A DNA stretch of 32,470 nucleotides from SYFY01 sp031385325 (GCA_031385325.1 JANNBJ010000228.1:1-32470); one strand, 5' to 3'. Shown: positions 8,839 through 17,184, numbered from the stretch's first letter. Made by a program: numbers and translations. Notes: generated by a model from the letters alone, not told the origin.

Positions 8839-9243
8839 GGTCGGGAAAGTCTCTGGTGCCGCTGTTCGCTCTGGACTACAAACCCCCGTGTGTGTCCTCG
8901 TGATTACCCGGCTGTGTGCTGTTGACTACAGGCCCTGGTGTGTGTGCTCGTAAACCTTACCTCGTAAACCCTAAACCTCCAGCTGCAGCTGCAGAAGAAT
9001 TTGCCGTCGACTGCCAACACTTCTTGTTCGTGGCGCACACCGGCGGCGTCGGGTGATTCTGCCCAATGGTCCGCCCGACGATTGCGCATGGTTTTTTTCC
9101 GGGTGTTCACACTGACAGGGATCGCGTTCAACGGGTTGCGGCGCCGGTCTTCCTCTCTGTAAGATCGATCGTCTTCACCACGTGGCCGCTTCACGCACGT
9201 CGGTGTCCGCAGATCTACGGGTTTTCTGGATGAGAGAGACAAC
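8839..9243. other. Non-coding stretch upstream of the deacetylase, with a GT-rich imperfect repeat
   Basis: No gene is supported. Between about 8876 and 8957 an imperfect direct repeat reads GACTACA-N5-6-GTGTGTGT-CTCGT twice, about 55 bp apart. A CTGCAGCTGCAG palindrome lies near 8985. A minus-strand open frame (8904-9245) is Arg-rich and unrecognised. The region presumably contains the promoter of the 9244 gene, but no convincing -35/-10 pair is seen. Confidence 0.35.
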
Positions 9244-10248
9244 ATGACACGCGCGTTTCAAGGTCTCCTGATGCTGGCATCGTTCATGGTTCTGGGCGCC
9301 TGCGCATCGGTACCCTGCAAAAACTGCCACTCGGCTGCCGCAGGAACCAGGCATGGTCGAATTGGAACAATCGCTCCTGTCTTAGCAGTAGGAGAATACA
9401 TCGTGGCAGCCATTGGATGGGTTGTCCGGACACTGTTCGTCGCATTGGTCGGCGTGTTGTATCTTCCTTCAATCACTGCGAATGCGGACGAATCGCTTTC
9501 ATTGCCAATCATCGTCTACCACCAGATTCGAAACAGCGCCGACGGCCCGCCAGATAGCCTCGAGGCGATTTCGCTGGCACGCTTCGAATCGCAGATGCGC
9601 TACCTGCACGAGCAGGGTTACACAACTCTGAGTAGCGAAGAGGTCGTGAGCTTCGTGCGTGGCGGAAAACCACCAGGCGCGAAGATTGTGGCAATACACT
9701 TCGACGACGGTTGGAAGTCCTCGCAACTTGCGTTGCCCGTACTGGATCGATATGCCTTCAAGGCCACGTTCTGGATCATTGCTGGCAAGGGGATCGGTTG
9801 GCCGCACATGGACTGGTCAGAGGTACAGGTAATTGGCCGGAACCCACGCTACGACATCTTCTCGCACACGATGACACACCCCTGGAAGACGGGCGACACG
9901 ATGCTTGACTGGATGAATGGGAGTTCCCCTGGAAAGGGGCCGGACCACGTGCGCTGGGAGGTCTCCGAGTCCCGACGCGTGCTCGCGGAGAAACTCGAAC
10001 GCCCGGTTCCCTTTCTGGCCTGGCCTGGAGGGCGCTACAACGAAGCGATGATCCGGATCGCTACAGAAGCAGGCTACATCGCGCTTTTCACGGTCGATTC
10101 CGGGATCAATCACCCCGGATCAGACCCGTTAGCTCTCCATCGCACCATGATTCATGGCGGATGTGACCGGCGCACGTTCGTGCAGATCCTCAGCGATGGC
10201 ATCTACCGTAGTTGTGACGTGTCTGCGGCAATGAACGGGCGTGGGTAA
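9244..10248 (+). CDS. Polysaccharide deacetylase (NodB/CE4 fold), exported
   Basis: A 334-aa protein. NodB motifs in order: the metal-binding Asp pair in AIHFDDGWKSS, the His pair in FSHTMTHPW, FLAWPGGRYNEAMI, and a late FTVDSG stretch. It should remove acetyl groups from N-acetylated surface polysaccharide in the periplasm. Start choice: the ATG at 9244 gives a lipobox (MVLGAC, Cys20). A GTG at 9403 has a better ribosome-binding site (AGGAG 8-9 nt upstream) and gives a clean Sec signal peptide ending SITANA before DES. The 53 codons between contain a CKNCH motif and may be a separate coding piece merged in frame. It is the first gene of a surface-glycan modification cluster. Confidence 0.88.
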   Translation: MTRAFQGLLMLASFMVLGACASVPCKNCHSAAAGTRHGRIGTIAPVLAVGEYIVAAIGWVVRTLFVALVGVLYLPSITANADESLSLPIIVYHQIRNSADGPPDSLEAISLARFESQMRYLHEQGYTTLSSEEVVSFVRGGKPPGAKIVAIHFDDGWKSSQLALPVLDRYAFKATFWIIAGKGIGWPHMDWSEVQVIGRNPRYDIFSHTMTHPWKTGDTMLDWMNGSSPGKGPDHVRWEVSESRRVLAEKLERPVPFLAWPGGRYNEAMIRIATEAGYIALFTVDSGINHPGSDPLALHRTMIHGGCDRRTFVQILSDGIYRSCDVSAAMNGRG

Positions 10249-10394
10249 AGCGCTCACGTGTCAGAAGAAACCCACCAGGCAGATTCCGTGATGCCATGTA
10301 CCGCTCCAGGGGTTTTCCTGCAGATACCGGGTTTTCCGGCCTTGACTGAATCGCCTCTGACGGGCCAGTCGCGAAGTACTGACGTGATGAAACG

Positions 10395-11558
10395 ATGAGA
10401 GCGATGCATGTCGGCGTCGTACTGATCGCAGTAGTCGGCGGCGGAATCCTCTATTGTCCGGTTCCGTGGTCGCCTGGCCTGCTGGCCGCCGCCGCCGCAT
10501 TCGGGTTCTTGTCTTGGAAGGGGAGAGCAGACGGCGCCAGAATCGTCGCGGCCAATCTCGCAGCCGTATTCGTGGCGCTGGCTGCGTTCGAGGGATACCT
10601 CGGCCACCAGGATGCCTCCGATGACGGGACGCGAATGGAAGGCACGATTACCGAGGGATTTACGCATCCGGACGACGTACTCGGCTACGCTCCTGACGCC
10701 GGCAGCCGGGTAACGGCGAGAAAGGTTTACGGAAACGAGATCGTCTACGACGTCGTCTACACCATTGACCAGGATGGGCACCGCATAACTCCCCCCACCA
10801 AGGACAACGACTCCCCAGCGTGTCTCCTGCTGTTCGGTGATTCGGTTACGTTTGGTGAAGGTGTGAACGACGAACAGACGTTCTCATTCCTGGTAGGGCA
10901 ACAATTGCAGGAAGAATACGCGGTAACCAATCTGGCGTTTAGTGGATATGGCCCGCATCAGATGCTTTCAGCGTTCGAGTCCGGGAGAGTCGCACCGGAT
11001 GCAAGGTGCCGATCTCAGCAGTTCGTTTACGTTGCGATCCCGGAGCACATTGCGCGAGTGGCTGGACTTGCTTCCTGGGACACCCATGGACCACGGTATC
11101 GTCTGAACGCCAATGGAAGCGCCAGCAGAGATGGGAATTTCGACAATCCGTCGACTTTGCTTGGCGCCGCCATTCCGCGATGGCTGGCGTTGGCATTCGA
11201 CAACTATCACACCTGGAGACGTTTATTCGGACGAGGCCGCGATCCCGACGACAGCGATCTGACATTGTTCGTAGCCGTGATTCGCCAGGCCGCCGTTGAG
11301 GCGCATCGTCGATTGCCAGGCAGCGATTTCGCTGTGCTGTTCTGGGACGCACGCATCGACGACCGGATCAACGTCGTCGAAACTGAATTGAAAGCCGCTG
11401 GCATCCCGATGTATCGGATAACACATGCAATTCCCGATTTCATGAGTCATCACGAACGATATGAGCTCAGCGAACATGACCATCATCCCAACCCACTTCA
11501 GCACCAGCGCATCGCCGAATTCATTGTGCGACGCATGCTTGGCTCAAGTGAGAACTGA
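10395..11558 (+). CDS. Membrane-anchored SGNH/GDSL-like hydrolase
   Basis: A 387-aa protein. Two or three hydrophobic segments occupy residues 5-70; the rest is an extracytoplasmic SGNH domain. Block I is LLFGDSVTFGEGV with the nucleophilic Ser, a middle block is AFSGYGPHQM, and the C-terminal Asp-His block is SEHDHHPNPLQHQ. Members of this fold add or remove O-acyl groups on polysaccharides (AlgX/AlgJ type) or act as esterases. It follows the deacetylase by 146 nt on the same strand and converges on the acyltransferase gene 35 nt downstream. The gene at 18284-19414 is a paralogue with the same N-terminal layout. A second ATG three codons in is equally possible as start. Confidence 0.82.
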   Translation: MRAMHVGVVLIAVVGGGILYCPVPWSPGLLAAAAAFGFLSWKGRADGARIVAANLAAVFVALAAFEGYLGHQDASDDGTRMEGTITEGFTHPDDVLGYAPDAGSRVTARKVYGNEIVYDVVYTIDQDGHRITPPTKDNDSPACLLLFGDSVTFGEGVNDEQTFSFLVGQQLQEEYAVTNLAFSGYGPHQMLSAFESGRVAPDARCRSQQFVYVAIPEHIARVAGLASWDTHGPRYRLNANGSASRDGNFDNPSTLLGAAIPRWLALAFDNYHTWRRLFGRGRDPDDSDLTLFVAVIRQAAVEAHRRLPGSDFAVLFWDARIDDRINVVETELKAAGIPMYRITHAIPDFMSHHERYELSEHDHHPNPLQHQRIAEFIVRRMLGSSEN

Positions 11559-11593
11559 CGTCACGTCCGAGCAGGATATACGTCACCCTCGAG

Positions 11594-12736
11594 TCAAGGC
11601 ACTAGCCAACGCAGGAAGCGGGATTTCCGCATGATGGTTGCGAAGACGAAGCTGCCCACGAGCGCAGCAATCGACAAAAGCGGCACGACCACAGCCGTTG
11701 GACCGGTCGAAGAGCTGAAAGTGAAACCCAGAAGCCCGCTTCCCAACGTGTCCAAAACGATCATGTGGATCAGATAGGCGCCGAAGCTCGCCTCACTGGC
11801 AAGACCAAGAACGCGCACAGTTCGATGATAGTCGGTACGACGCTCTTCCAGCCATGTTCCAAGATGACGAAGCAGCACAAAGGCAGAGACGCTCATCAGC
11901 ATCACGTTGGGCGCAAGATTTGAGTAGTAAGTTTCGTCGAGGTCGCCGCTGCCTAGAACTGTCAGTTCGTACGTACCTATCGCTGTAACTGCGTAGCCAC
12001 CGATAAACGCGACTCCGGCGACCACACACCAGCGCCATTCAAGCCTGCGCGGGACGAAAGTCCATATCGTCGCGCCAAGTACGAAGTATCCGATGAAGCC
12101 GAATAACGGGTCGAGATAAAACCCTATCGGAACACCAGCGGCCTCTATCCATGGCCGAACGACGGTGACGAACAACCAGAGAAGCGCGAAGTACAATTGA
12201 TTTCGAATAGATGAATTGGTGGTATAGATCCGGACGATAGGCAGCAGCAAATACAGGCTCAAAATCAGCGGCAGATACCACAGATGTGTTTGAACCGGAT
12301 CGCCCATTCCTCCCGCTAGATGCCGCAGAAATCGAGCGACGGAGGTCGTCTGGCCGTGAAGGGCACAATTCCATGCAGCGTAGATGGCGCTCCAGGCGAG
12401 AAAGGGAATAACGACTTTGACGACTCGACGCCGCACAAAGTTGCGTGCATTCCAATCGCTTGTCGTCAGGAGCAGCGCACCGCTTAGCATTACGAACAGC
12501 GGGATGCATGGACGAACCAGCGAATCGTAAGCATTGGCCCACCACCACTCGTTCAACGGCAATTCACGGAAATGGGTCACTGGAACCGCGGCAACGTGCA
12601 GGACGATGACCGCGAACAGCGCGCAGACCCTAACGAGATCGGGCCAAAGGACGCGTGTGGAGGGTGAACGGGCCTGCTGAACAACAGTATGCGGAATCTC
12701 GCCATTCATTCCGATACGCTTCCTTGTGAGACTCAT
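11594..12736 (-). CDS. Acyltransferase family 3 membrane protein (OafA/WecH type)
   Basis: A 380-aa polytopic protein with about ten hydrophobic segments. The family signature is near the N-terminus: LWPDLVRVCALFAVIVLHVA, with the conserved His, followed by RPCIPLFVMLSGALLL. Members transfer acetyl or succinyl groups from the cytoplasm to sugars of surface polysaccharides. An internal start (MNGEIPHTVV, from 12709) has an AGGAA upstream and is equally likely. The gene converges with the SGNH gene, so a shared glycan target is inferred from proximity only. Confidence 0.88.
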   Translation of the reverse strand: MSLTRKRIGMNGEIPHTVVQQARSPSTRVLWPDLVRVCALFAVIVLHVAAVPVTHFRELPLNEWWWANAYDSLVRPCIPLFVMLSGALLLTTSDWNARNFVRRRVVKVVIPFLAWSAIYAAWNCALHGQTTSVARFLRHLAGGMGDPVQTHLWYLPLILSLYLLLPIVRIYTTNSSIRNQLYFALLWLFVTVVRPWIEAAGVPIGFYLDPLFGFIGYFVLGATIWTFVPRRLEWRWCVVAGVAFIGGYAVTAIGTYELTVLGSGDLDETYYSNLAPNVMLMSVSAFVLLRHLGTWLEERRTDYHRTVRVLGLASEASFGAYLIHMIVLDTLGSGLLGFTFSSSTGPTAVVVPLLSIAALVGSFVFATIMRKSRFLRWLVP

Positions 12737-12773
12737 AGCCTACCTAGTATCAATCCAAATACGGTCGAGAAGT

Positions 12774-12795
12774 CAAGACTCAAGGATGAGTCTTG
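12774..12795 (-). terminator. Perfect 8-bp stem hairpin just after the MoxR operon
   Basis: CAAGACTC (12774-12781) and GAGTCTTG (12788-12795) are perfect inverted repeats around a 6-nt loop, 9 nt past the stop of the last operon gene. No U-tract follows on the minus strand, so an intrinsic terminator is only a guess. It could equally be an operator for the acyltransferase gene starting at 12736. Confidence 0.3.
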
Positions 12796-12804
12796 TAGGT
12801 CTCG

Positions 12805-13335
12805 CTATGTGTACGTCCCACACCGAACTCGGATTGTCATCCGGCCGCAGCCGGGAGGCACTTTCGGTGCTCGATTCGGAACAACGTGAATTGCAGGCAG
12901 CTCCCGGCCCTTGTTCGTGATATCTGTGGAGTGGCGGAAGACGAGCACGGTCAGCACGTCGCTCCACAGTGCGCGATGGTTAGCCCGCACAGGGATCACG
13001 GCGCAACCGTCAGGCAGTGGCAGTTCGCTGGCCCGTCGATTGAGCCATACAGCCAGGCGTCGGGCGGGGTCGGCACCGGACCGCTCGCCACAGGACAGAC
13101 TATCCGCGTCGATCTGCAGTCGCGCGAGCAGTTCGAGAGGCGTGAGGCCGATCCAGTCCGGCGGCAGATCGAAGCGGATGGCGGTGCCGAACAGGTTTTT
13201 CTCCCGGAACGCGACCGAGATCAGACCGCTACCACCGGGCGAGCCTTGTGTCGCCATGCCGGACAGCCCTTCGTACCTGACGATGCTCTTGGGCGGCGCG
13301 CTCATGTTGTGGAGCAGGTTCCCATGGATGCTCAT
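12805..13335 (-). CDS. Uncharacterised 176-aa protein coupled to MoxR ATPase
   Basis: It starts MSIHGNLLHN; the ATG overlaps the stop of the MoxR gene (ATGA), so translation is probably coupled. No signal peptide or transmembrane helix. Visible features are a Gly-rich stretch (GMATQGSPGGSGL), a segment FDLPPDWIGLTPLELLARL, a Cys in LSCGERSG, and a basic C-terminus with GCGRMTIRVRCG. MoxR ATPases usually sit next to a VWA-domain protein. I see no MIDAS motif (DxSxS) here, so this is either an unrelated partner or a truncated remnant of one. I do not recognise the family. The open frame continues upstream into the MoxR gene in another phase; that extension is not used. Confidence 0.65.
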   Translation of the reverse strand: MSIHGNLLHNMSAPPKSIVRYEGLSGMATQGSPGGSGLISVAFREKNLFGTAIRFDLPPDWIGLTPLELLARLQIDADSLSCGERSGADPARRLAVWLNRRASELPLPDGCAVIPVRANHRALWSDVLTVLVFRHSTDITNKGRELPAIHVVPNRAPKVPPGCGRMTIRVRCGTYT

Positions 13336-14762
13336 GCCGCCCTCATCTGCTGATCGGCGCTGGCGAATGCCTGGAAAGCCTGGTCGGCATCCTGCGGGGT
13401 TTGCAGCTGTTGCCTGGCAAACAAGGATGCGACTGCGTTGGCCTGCAGGTGCGCGCGTGGATTCTTCGGGTCGAGTCTCGACAGCAGGTCCTTGATGCGG
13501 CCCCAGGTGGCGTAACGGGAATTCGACGCGTGCAGTGTCACACTGAAGACCAGTGGTGTTGCGATGTCGCGATAGGATTCGCCGGCCTGTGCAGCAATCG
13601 CGGCATTCAAGCGTCCCACCGCGCCGGTTTCGAACAGATGCACGATGGCTGCCTCGCGCGCGCCGTGTGGCAATTGCGCCAGGACATCGGCGGCCACTCT
13701 GGAGAATTCCGATTTCGATAGCTTCGTTGTCCGAACAGCAAGTTGAAGCCGCTCGAGCGGATTCGCGGCGCAGAAGATCGCGCGCAGGGGGTCGGTAACG
13801 GAGAGATGCGCGGTGCGCATCGCCTCCCGATGCGCCGCCAGAAGTTTCACTTCCGGTATGACGATGCCCTGCGCCCGTTGCGGAAGGCAACTGTGCAGCG
13901 CCAGCAGGGTCGTATCGGATGCCTCGACATTCGGGTCGACGGCGAGCGCTGCGGCGTTGATGGCAAGCACGGCGCGATAGAGCAGGTTGGCCCTGCGCGG
14001 GCTGAGCACAAGACCGGCCTGTGCCAGCAACGCAACAAGCGTCTGCACGTATTGGGCGATGCCGTCCGAGAATGTCCCATTCAACGTCGGGAGAATCAGC
14101 GCGGCTCGCGCCATCAGGTCCCTGAGGAAGGCGGCGTCCTGCGGTCGGACGGGCGATTCTTCCGCCTGGATGATGGCCAGTTGCTGGGCGGGTGTGAATT
14201 GAGCCCAGGAGGGCATCTCCACGATGAATACGAAGCGGTCCGCCAGGGCCGCGTCCAGCGGTTCGGAACCGACATAGCCGTTGTCGTCATCGTCTACTGC
14301 GGGTGGGTTCATGGCTGCCCACCGGTAACGCAGGTCGCTCAGCAGAATGCCCTGCACCCGCCGTTCATGGATGATCGGAAACAGCTTGTTCTGGATATCC
14401 GGGCGACAGCGACTCACCTCGTCGAAGATGACTGCGCAGGCGCCCCAGATCGACGACGGTGTGTGGACGTACTGAAGCGTGCCGTCCTTGCCCGGCAAGG
14501 GAAAGCCGACCAGATCGTCGAAGTTCAAAAGGCTTGTGTTGTAGTGTCGGAACTCGAGGTCAAGAGCGGCAGCGATCCGCGTCAGCAACAGGCTCTTGGC
14601 CGTGCCATGTGCGCCAACCAGCAGGAGAGGGCTACCGGTAACCAGTGCCGCCAGCAGCGGCGGCTCGATCGTTGACAGGCCGATGAGCCCGAGTCGTTCA
14701 AGCCAGCCACGAGCCGGATCGAGCGTTGGCTCGGTTGTTGTGCCGGATTCCAGAATGGTCAT
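13332..14762 (-). CDS. MoxR-family AAA+ ATPase
   Basis: A 476-aa protein starting MTILESG, preceded by AGAGGAG six nt before the ATG. AAA+ motifs: Walker A GAHGTAKS (50-57), Walker B VIFDEVSR (110-117), sensor 1 in WAAMNPP (Asn 152) and an arginine-finger region ALADRF (about 172-177). The roughly 270-residue C-terminal part is helical and longer than in minimal MoxR proteins (about 320 aa). MoxR ATPases act as chaperones or remodelling factors for partner proteins, normally VWA proteins. Here the upstream neighbour is DUF3293 and the downstream one is unrecognised. Confidence 0.9.
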   Translation of the reverse strand: MTILESGTTTEPTLDPARGWLERLGLIGLSTIEPPLLAALVTGSPLLLVGAHGTAKSLLLTRIAAALDLEFRHYNTSLLNFDDLVGFPLPGKDGTLQYVHTPSSIWGACAVIFDEVSRCRPDIQNKLFPIIHERRVQGILLSDLRYRWAAMNPPAVDDDDNGYVGSEPLDAALADRFVFIVEMPSWAQFTPAQQLAIIQAEESPVRPQDAAFLRDLMARAALILPTLNGTFSDGIAQYVQTLVALLAQAGLVLSPRRANLLYRAVLAINAAALAVDPNVEASDTTLLALHSCLPQRAQGIVIPEVKLLAAHREAMRTAHLSVTDPLRAIFCAANPLERLQLAVRTTKLSKSEFSRVAADVLAQLPHGAREAAIVHLFETGAVGRLNAAIAAQAGESYRDIATPLVFSVTLHASNSRYATWGRIKDLLSRLDPKNPRAHLQANAVASLFARQQLQTPQDADQAFQAFASADQQMRAA

Positions 14763-14920
14763 GTCGCACTCCTCTTGCGTCCGATTTGCCGCGAGCGCGG
14801 CGAAGCCCGGACGAACAGGCGACACCAACGCTTTAGCAGTACTTTTGAGTCGCCCCGCAAGTTGTCACTTAAATCGGCGACGCCTGTTGTGCGGGATAGG
14901 CTCCCTCAGCGAATTTCAGA

Positions 14921-15349
14921 TCAACGCAGCAGCACCAGTTGCGGAACAGCATCACTGCCTGCCCAGACGATGGCATCCTGGTCAAAGCGTATGCCGATGG
15001 CCCAGGCTGCATCAAACGACAGGCCCGGTGCGAACCAACTGCACTCCGGTGGCCAGTCGGAACTGTCATCGCTGCCGGCGCCTTCGATGATTTCGACGTC
15101 ATGGTCCGCGAGCGCTTCGGCGAGTCGGGCATGGGCGAGGCGGTTGGCTGCATCGGCTTGCAGCGTGCCACGGGGATTGAAGGCGGTAATGAAAGCGCCA
15201 CACTCGACGCCCCGATCTGCAAACAAGGCGGCCAACGAATCCGAGCGGGCACCCATGGTCAGCTCGATTGGCTGGTCTTCGCAATCGATGCGGTAGTGCG
15301 TCGCCAGGTACGCTCTGATCTTGTCCGGGGCAATTTGTGTTTCGCCCAT
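14921..15349 (-). CDS. DUF3293 domain protein
   Basis: A 142-aa protein starting MGETQIAPDK behind a clear AGGAG. The family pattern is visible: GAFITAFNPRG near the middle, the acidic IIEGAGSDDSSDWPPE block, and the C-terminal FDQDAIVWAGSDAVPQLVLL. The molecular function of DUF3293 is not established. It lies 158 nt upstream of the MoxR gene on the same strand and probably begins that operon. Its leader contains nested inverted repeats. Confidence 0.85.
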   Translation of the reverse strand: MGETQIAPDKIRAYLATHYRIDCEDQPIELTMGARSDSLAALFADRGVECGAFITAFNPRGTLQADAANRLAHARLAEALADHDVEIIEGAGSDDSSDWPPECSWFAPGLSFDAAWAIGIRFDQDAIVWAGSDAVPQLVLLR

Positions 15350-15368
15350 AAAAAACTCTCCTGTTGGA

Positions 15369-15465
15369 GGGTCGACGCTTCCCGCTTGTTTGCTCCCTTA
15401 AGGGAGCCACATCCGCTTTCGCGATGCACCTTGCCCGGGAGGCAGGTTGGCATGGGCGTCGACCC
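15369..15465 (-). promoter_or_regulatory. Nested inverted repeats in the leader of the DUF3293-MoxR operon
   Basis: Outer arms GGGTCGACGC (15369-15378) and GCGTCGACCC (15456-15465) are perfect inverted repeats. They enclose a perfect 16-bp palindrome, GCTCCCTTAAGGGAGC (15392-15407), which lies 42 bp before the DUF3293 ATG. It could be a DNA operator or, as RNA, a stem with an inner UUAA hairpin. No U-tract follows, so attenuation is not obvious. Confidence 0.45.
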
Positions 15466-16373
15466 ATTTCTGAATTCAGGTTCACTCTTGCACGGTCGCC
15501 TGAATAAAGAATCCCGACTTACAACTTTCTCGCAGTCATAAGTGAGGCCACGGAGCACGTTTGCCAACTGAGCGTTGCTGCAGCGGTATCGGTGGAGCCA
15601 GTGTTGAATGGTCTGCAGTATCCACTTGAATTCCCTGTTAGCGGCCGGAGCGAAGTTCTATCCAATCGATTGAAAACACGAAACAAATTACTCTTCAGCT
15701 AGAAAGTTTCGAGGTCCATTCAACGAGATTCCATGCTAGTTCGTTGCTGATCAGCGAAAACAGGGGAGGGGAGTTCTGTCGGGACTGCGACCACCGCCAT
15801 ATTTATTAATGAGTTAGCTGTCCCGTCTCCAGTTTTTGCCCCGTCGTCCCCTACGATGACACCTGCGGCAAAGCGTGTTGATACATACCGACCATGTACC
15901 AAACAAGCTCTCTGCGACCGCGCACGCGGATGTCTGACATGGGTGGATCGGCTGTGTTGTGCGCAGCCCTTGAGCGGGCACCGCTGCGCAGCACGCGGAG
16001 TTGCGCGCGCTGCGCGTCATCCTTTGGCGAATGATCCCGACGCCCGGGAGGCAGTGGGGACGCGACCGTTGCATCTACGCCTCTGCGGCGTCGCGTTCTG
16101 CCACATCACCGGCAGGAATTGACGGATTTTTGGGCTGATTGCATTGCAGCTCGCGTAGTCGTGCGGCGATCCGTACAGGCCGTCAGATGCCGAGGCTCGC
16201 TGCAAGAAAGCGCTCCAGCTTGTGCAGCATCCGTAGGCATAGCCCGAAACCCTCGAGCCAGTGGGAACTTTTTTGGCAGTTCCGCAAACGGCATCACGCC
16301 CATCCTGCTGGAAGACCGCGGATGCTTGCGGCTGCCAACCCGAACTCTGTACGATGCCCGGTCTCACGATTAG
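15466..16373. other. About 0.9 kb without a supported gene, holding repeat copy A
   Basis: Positions 15545-15802 are copy A of the dispersed repeat (listed separately). From 15950 to 16100 the sequence is GC-rich with short self-complementary runs (CGCTGCGCAGC). Open frames on both strands after 15800 are unrecognised, lack ribosome-binding sites and look like noise. The last part leads into the vapBC promoter. Confidence 0.4.
15545..15802. repeat. Dispersed repeat copy A (about 258 bp)
   Basis: It aligns along its whole length with 23459-23717, at roughly two thirds identity by eye. The most conserved part is the 38-mer at 15762-15799 (begins AGGGGAGGGGAGTTCTGTCG), which matches 17185-17222 at 36 of 38 positions and 23677-23714 at 34 of 38. 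The alignment with 23.5 kb also holds at protein level in two phases: plus-strand (Y/H)PL(D/E)F then EV-x-SNRL, and minus-strand RE-x-x-WI-x-Q. It may therefore derive from a decayed gene. Confidence 0.65.
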
Positions 16374-16391
16374 ACTAGTCAGCTGACCAGT
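16374..16391 (+). promoter_or_regulatory. Palindrome upstream of vapBC, candidate autoregulatory operator
   Basis: ACTAGTCAGCTGACCAGT is an 18-bp near-perfect palindrome (one mismatched pair) whose core GTCAGCTGAC (16378-16387) is perfect. It ends 15 bp before the antitoxin ATG. Phd/VapB antitoxins typically bind palindromes overlapping their own promoter. The assignment rests on position and symmetry only. Confidence 0.5.
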
Positions 16392-16406
16392 TATTTGGAG
16401 CCAGTG

Positions 16407-16664
16407 ATGAGTACATGGCCTGTGCAAGATGCAAAAGCGCGATTTAGCGAGTTGCTCGATGCGTGCATGACCGAAGGCCCCCAGCTGGTGACAAAGCGCG
16501 GTGCGGATGCGGCCGTGCTTGTGCCGGTAGCGGAGTGGCGAAGACTGAAAGCAGCTGCGCGCCCATCCTTAAAAGATCTGCTTCTCGACGACGCTCATCG
16601 CGTCGAGTTGTTGATCCCGCCGCGAGGTCGCGCAAGGCGGCGCAAGATCGGCGTCTCGGGCTGA
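16407..16664 (+). CDS. Phd/YefM-family antitoxin
   Basis: An 85-aa protein starting MSTWPVQDAKARFSELLD, the classic Phd/YefM N-terminus, followed by GPQLVTKRGADAAVLVPVAE (DNA-binding dimer domain). The Arg-rich C-terminus (PPRGRARRRKIG) should wrap the toxin. A GGAG lies 7 nt before the ATG; an in-frame TTG four codons upstream is rejected. The stop is 5 nt before the toxin ATG, so the pair is an operon, probably autoregulated through the palindrome just upstream. Confidence 0.92.
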   Translation: MSTWPVQDAKARFSELLDACMTEGPQLVTKRGADAAVLVPVAEWRRLKAAARPSLKDLLLDDAHRVELLIPPRGRARRRKIGVSG

Positions 16665-16669
16665 CCGCT

Positions 16670-17083
16670 ATGTATCTGCTCGATACCAACGTGGTGTCCG
16701 AACTGCGTAAGCCCAAGCCGCACGGTGCCGTTGTAGCGTGGCTAACTTCGATCGACGCAGCCGATCTGTACTTGTCGGTGGTCACCGTCGGCGAGATTCA
16801 GGCCGGAATCGAGTTGACGCGCGATCAGGATGCGAAAAAGGCCGAGCTCATTGAGTCGTGGCTCGAGCGAGTTACGGAAACCTACAGCGTGCTACCGATG
16901 GACGCTGCGACGTTCCGAGCCTGGGCTCGGTTGATGCACCGTCGGTCAGACACGCTGTACGAGGACGCCATGATCGCGGCGACGGCGCGCATTCATAACC
17001 TGACAGTTGTAACCCGCAATGTTAGCGACTTCGCTCAGTTCGATGTGCAAGTTCTCAACCCATTCGAATCCGCGACGCGTTGA
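16670..17083 (+). CDS. vapC: PIN-domain toxin, VapC/FitB type
   Basis: A 137-aa protein starting MYLLDTNVVSELRKP. The four acidic PIN positions are visible: Asp5 in LLDTN, the Glu of VTVGEIQ, the Asp of LYEDAMIAATA and the Asp of TRNVSDF. These bind the metal ions for RNA cleavage, so the toxin appears catalytically intact. Size and motif spacing match FitB-like VapC. It is cotranscribed behind the Phd-type antitoxin. The TA module lies between two near-identical 38-bp repeats (15762-15799 and 17185-17222). Confidence 0.93.
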   Translation: MYLLDTNVVSELRKPKPHGAVVAWLTSIDAADLYLSVVTVGEIQAGIELTRDQDAKKAELIESWLERVTETYSVLPMDAATFRAWARLMHRRSDTLYEDAMIAATARIHNLTVVTRNVSDFAQFDVQVLNPFESATR

Positions 17084-17184
17084 CCGCAGTCGAGAGGTCC
17101 ATGCGTGGTGTCTGCGAACCATCTCGAAAGCCGGTGCATCGCGACATCATGAAACGACACGCAGCGTGCAAGCGATGCGCGCCA

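Noticed and set aside
8980..8996. CTGCAGCTGCAG palindrome as an operator
   Set aside because: It is a short simple-sequence palindrome with no positional relation to a promoter.
8904..9245. Minus-strand open frame upstream of the deacetylase
   Set aside because: Composition is Arg/Thr-rich, no family pattern, and it lies in the expected promoter region of a divergent real gene.
13336..13890. N-terminal extension of the 176-aa orphan protein
   Set aside because: The open frame continues upstream, but it lies antiphase inside the clearly real MoxR gene. The ATG overlapping the MoxR stop is the natural start.
13743..14675. Plus-strand open frame of 310 codons
   Set aside because: Antisense to the MoxR ATPase, whose Walker and sensor motifs are all present.
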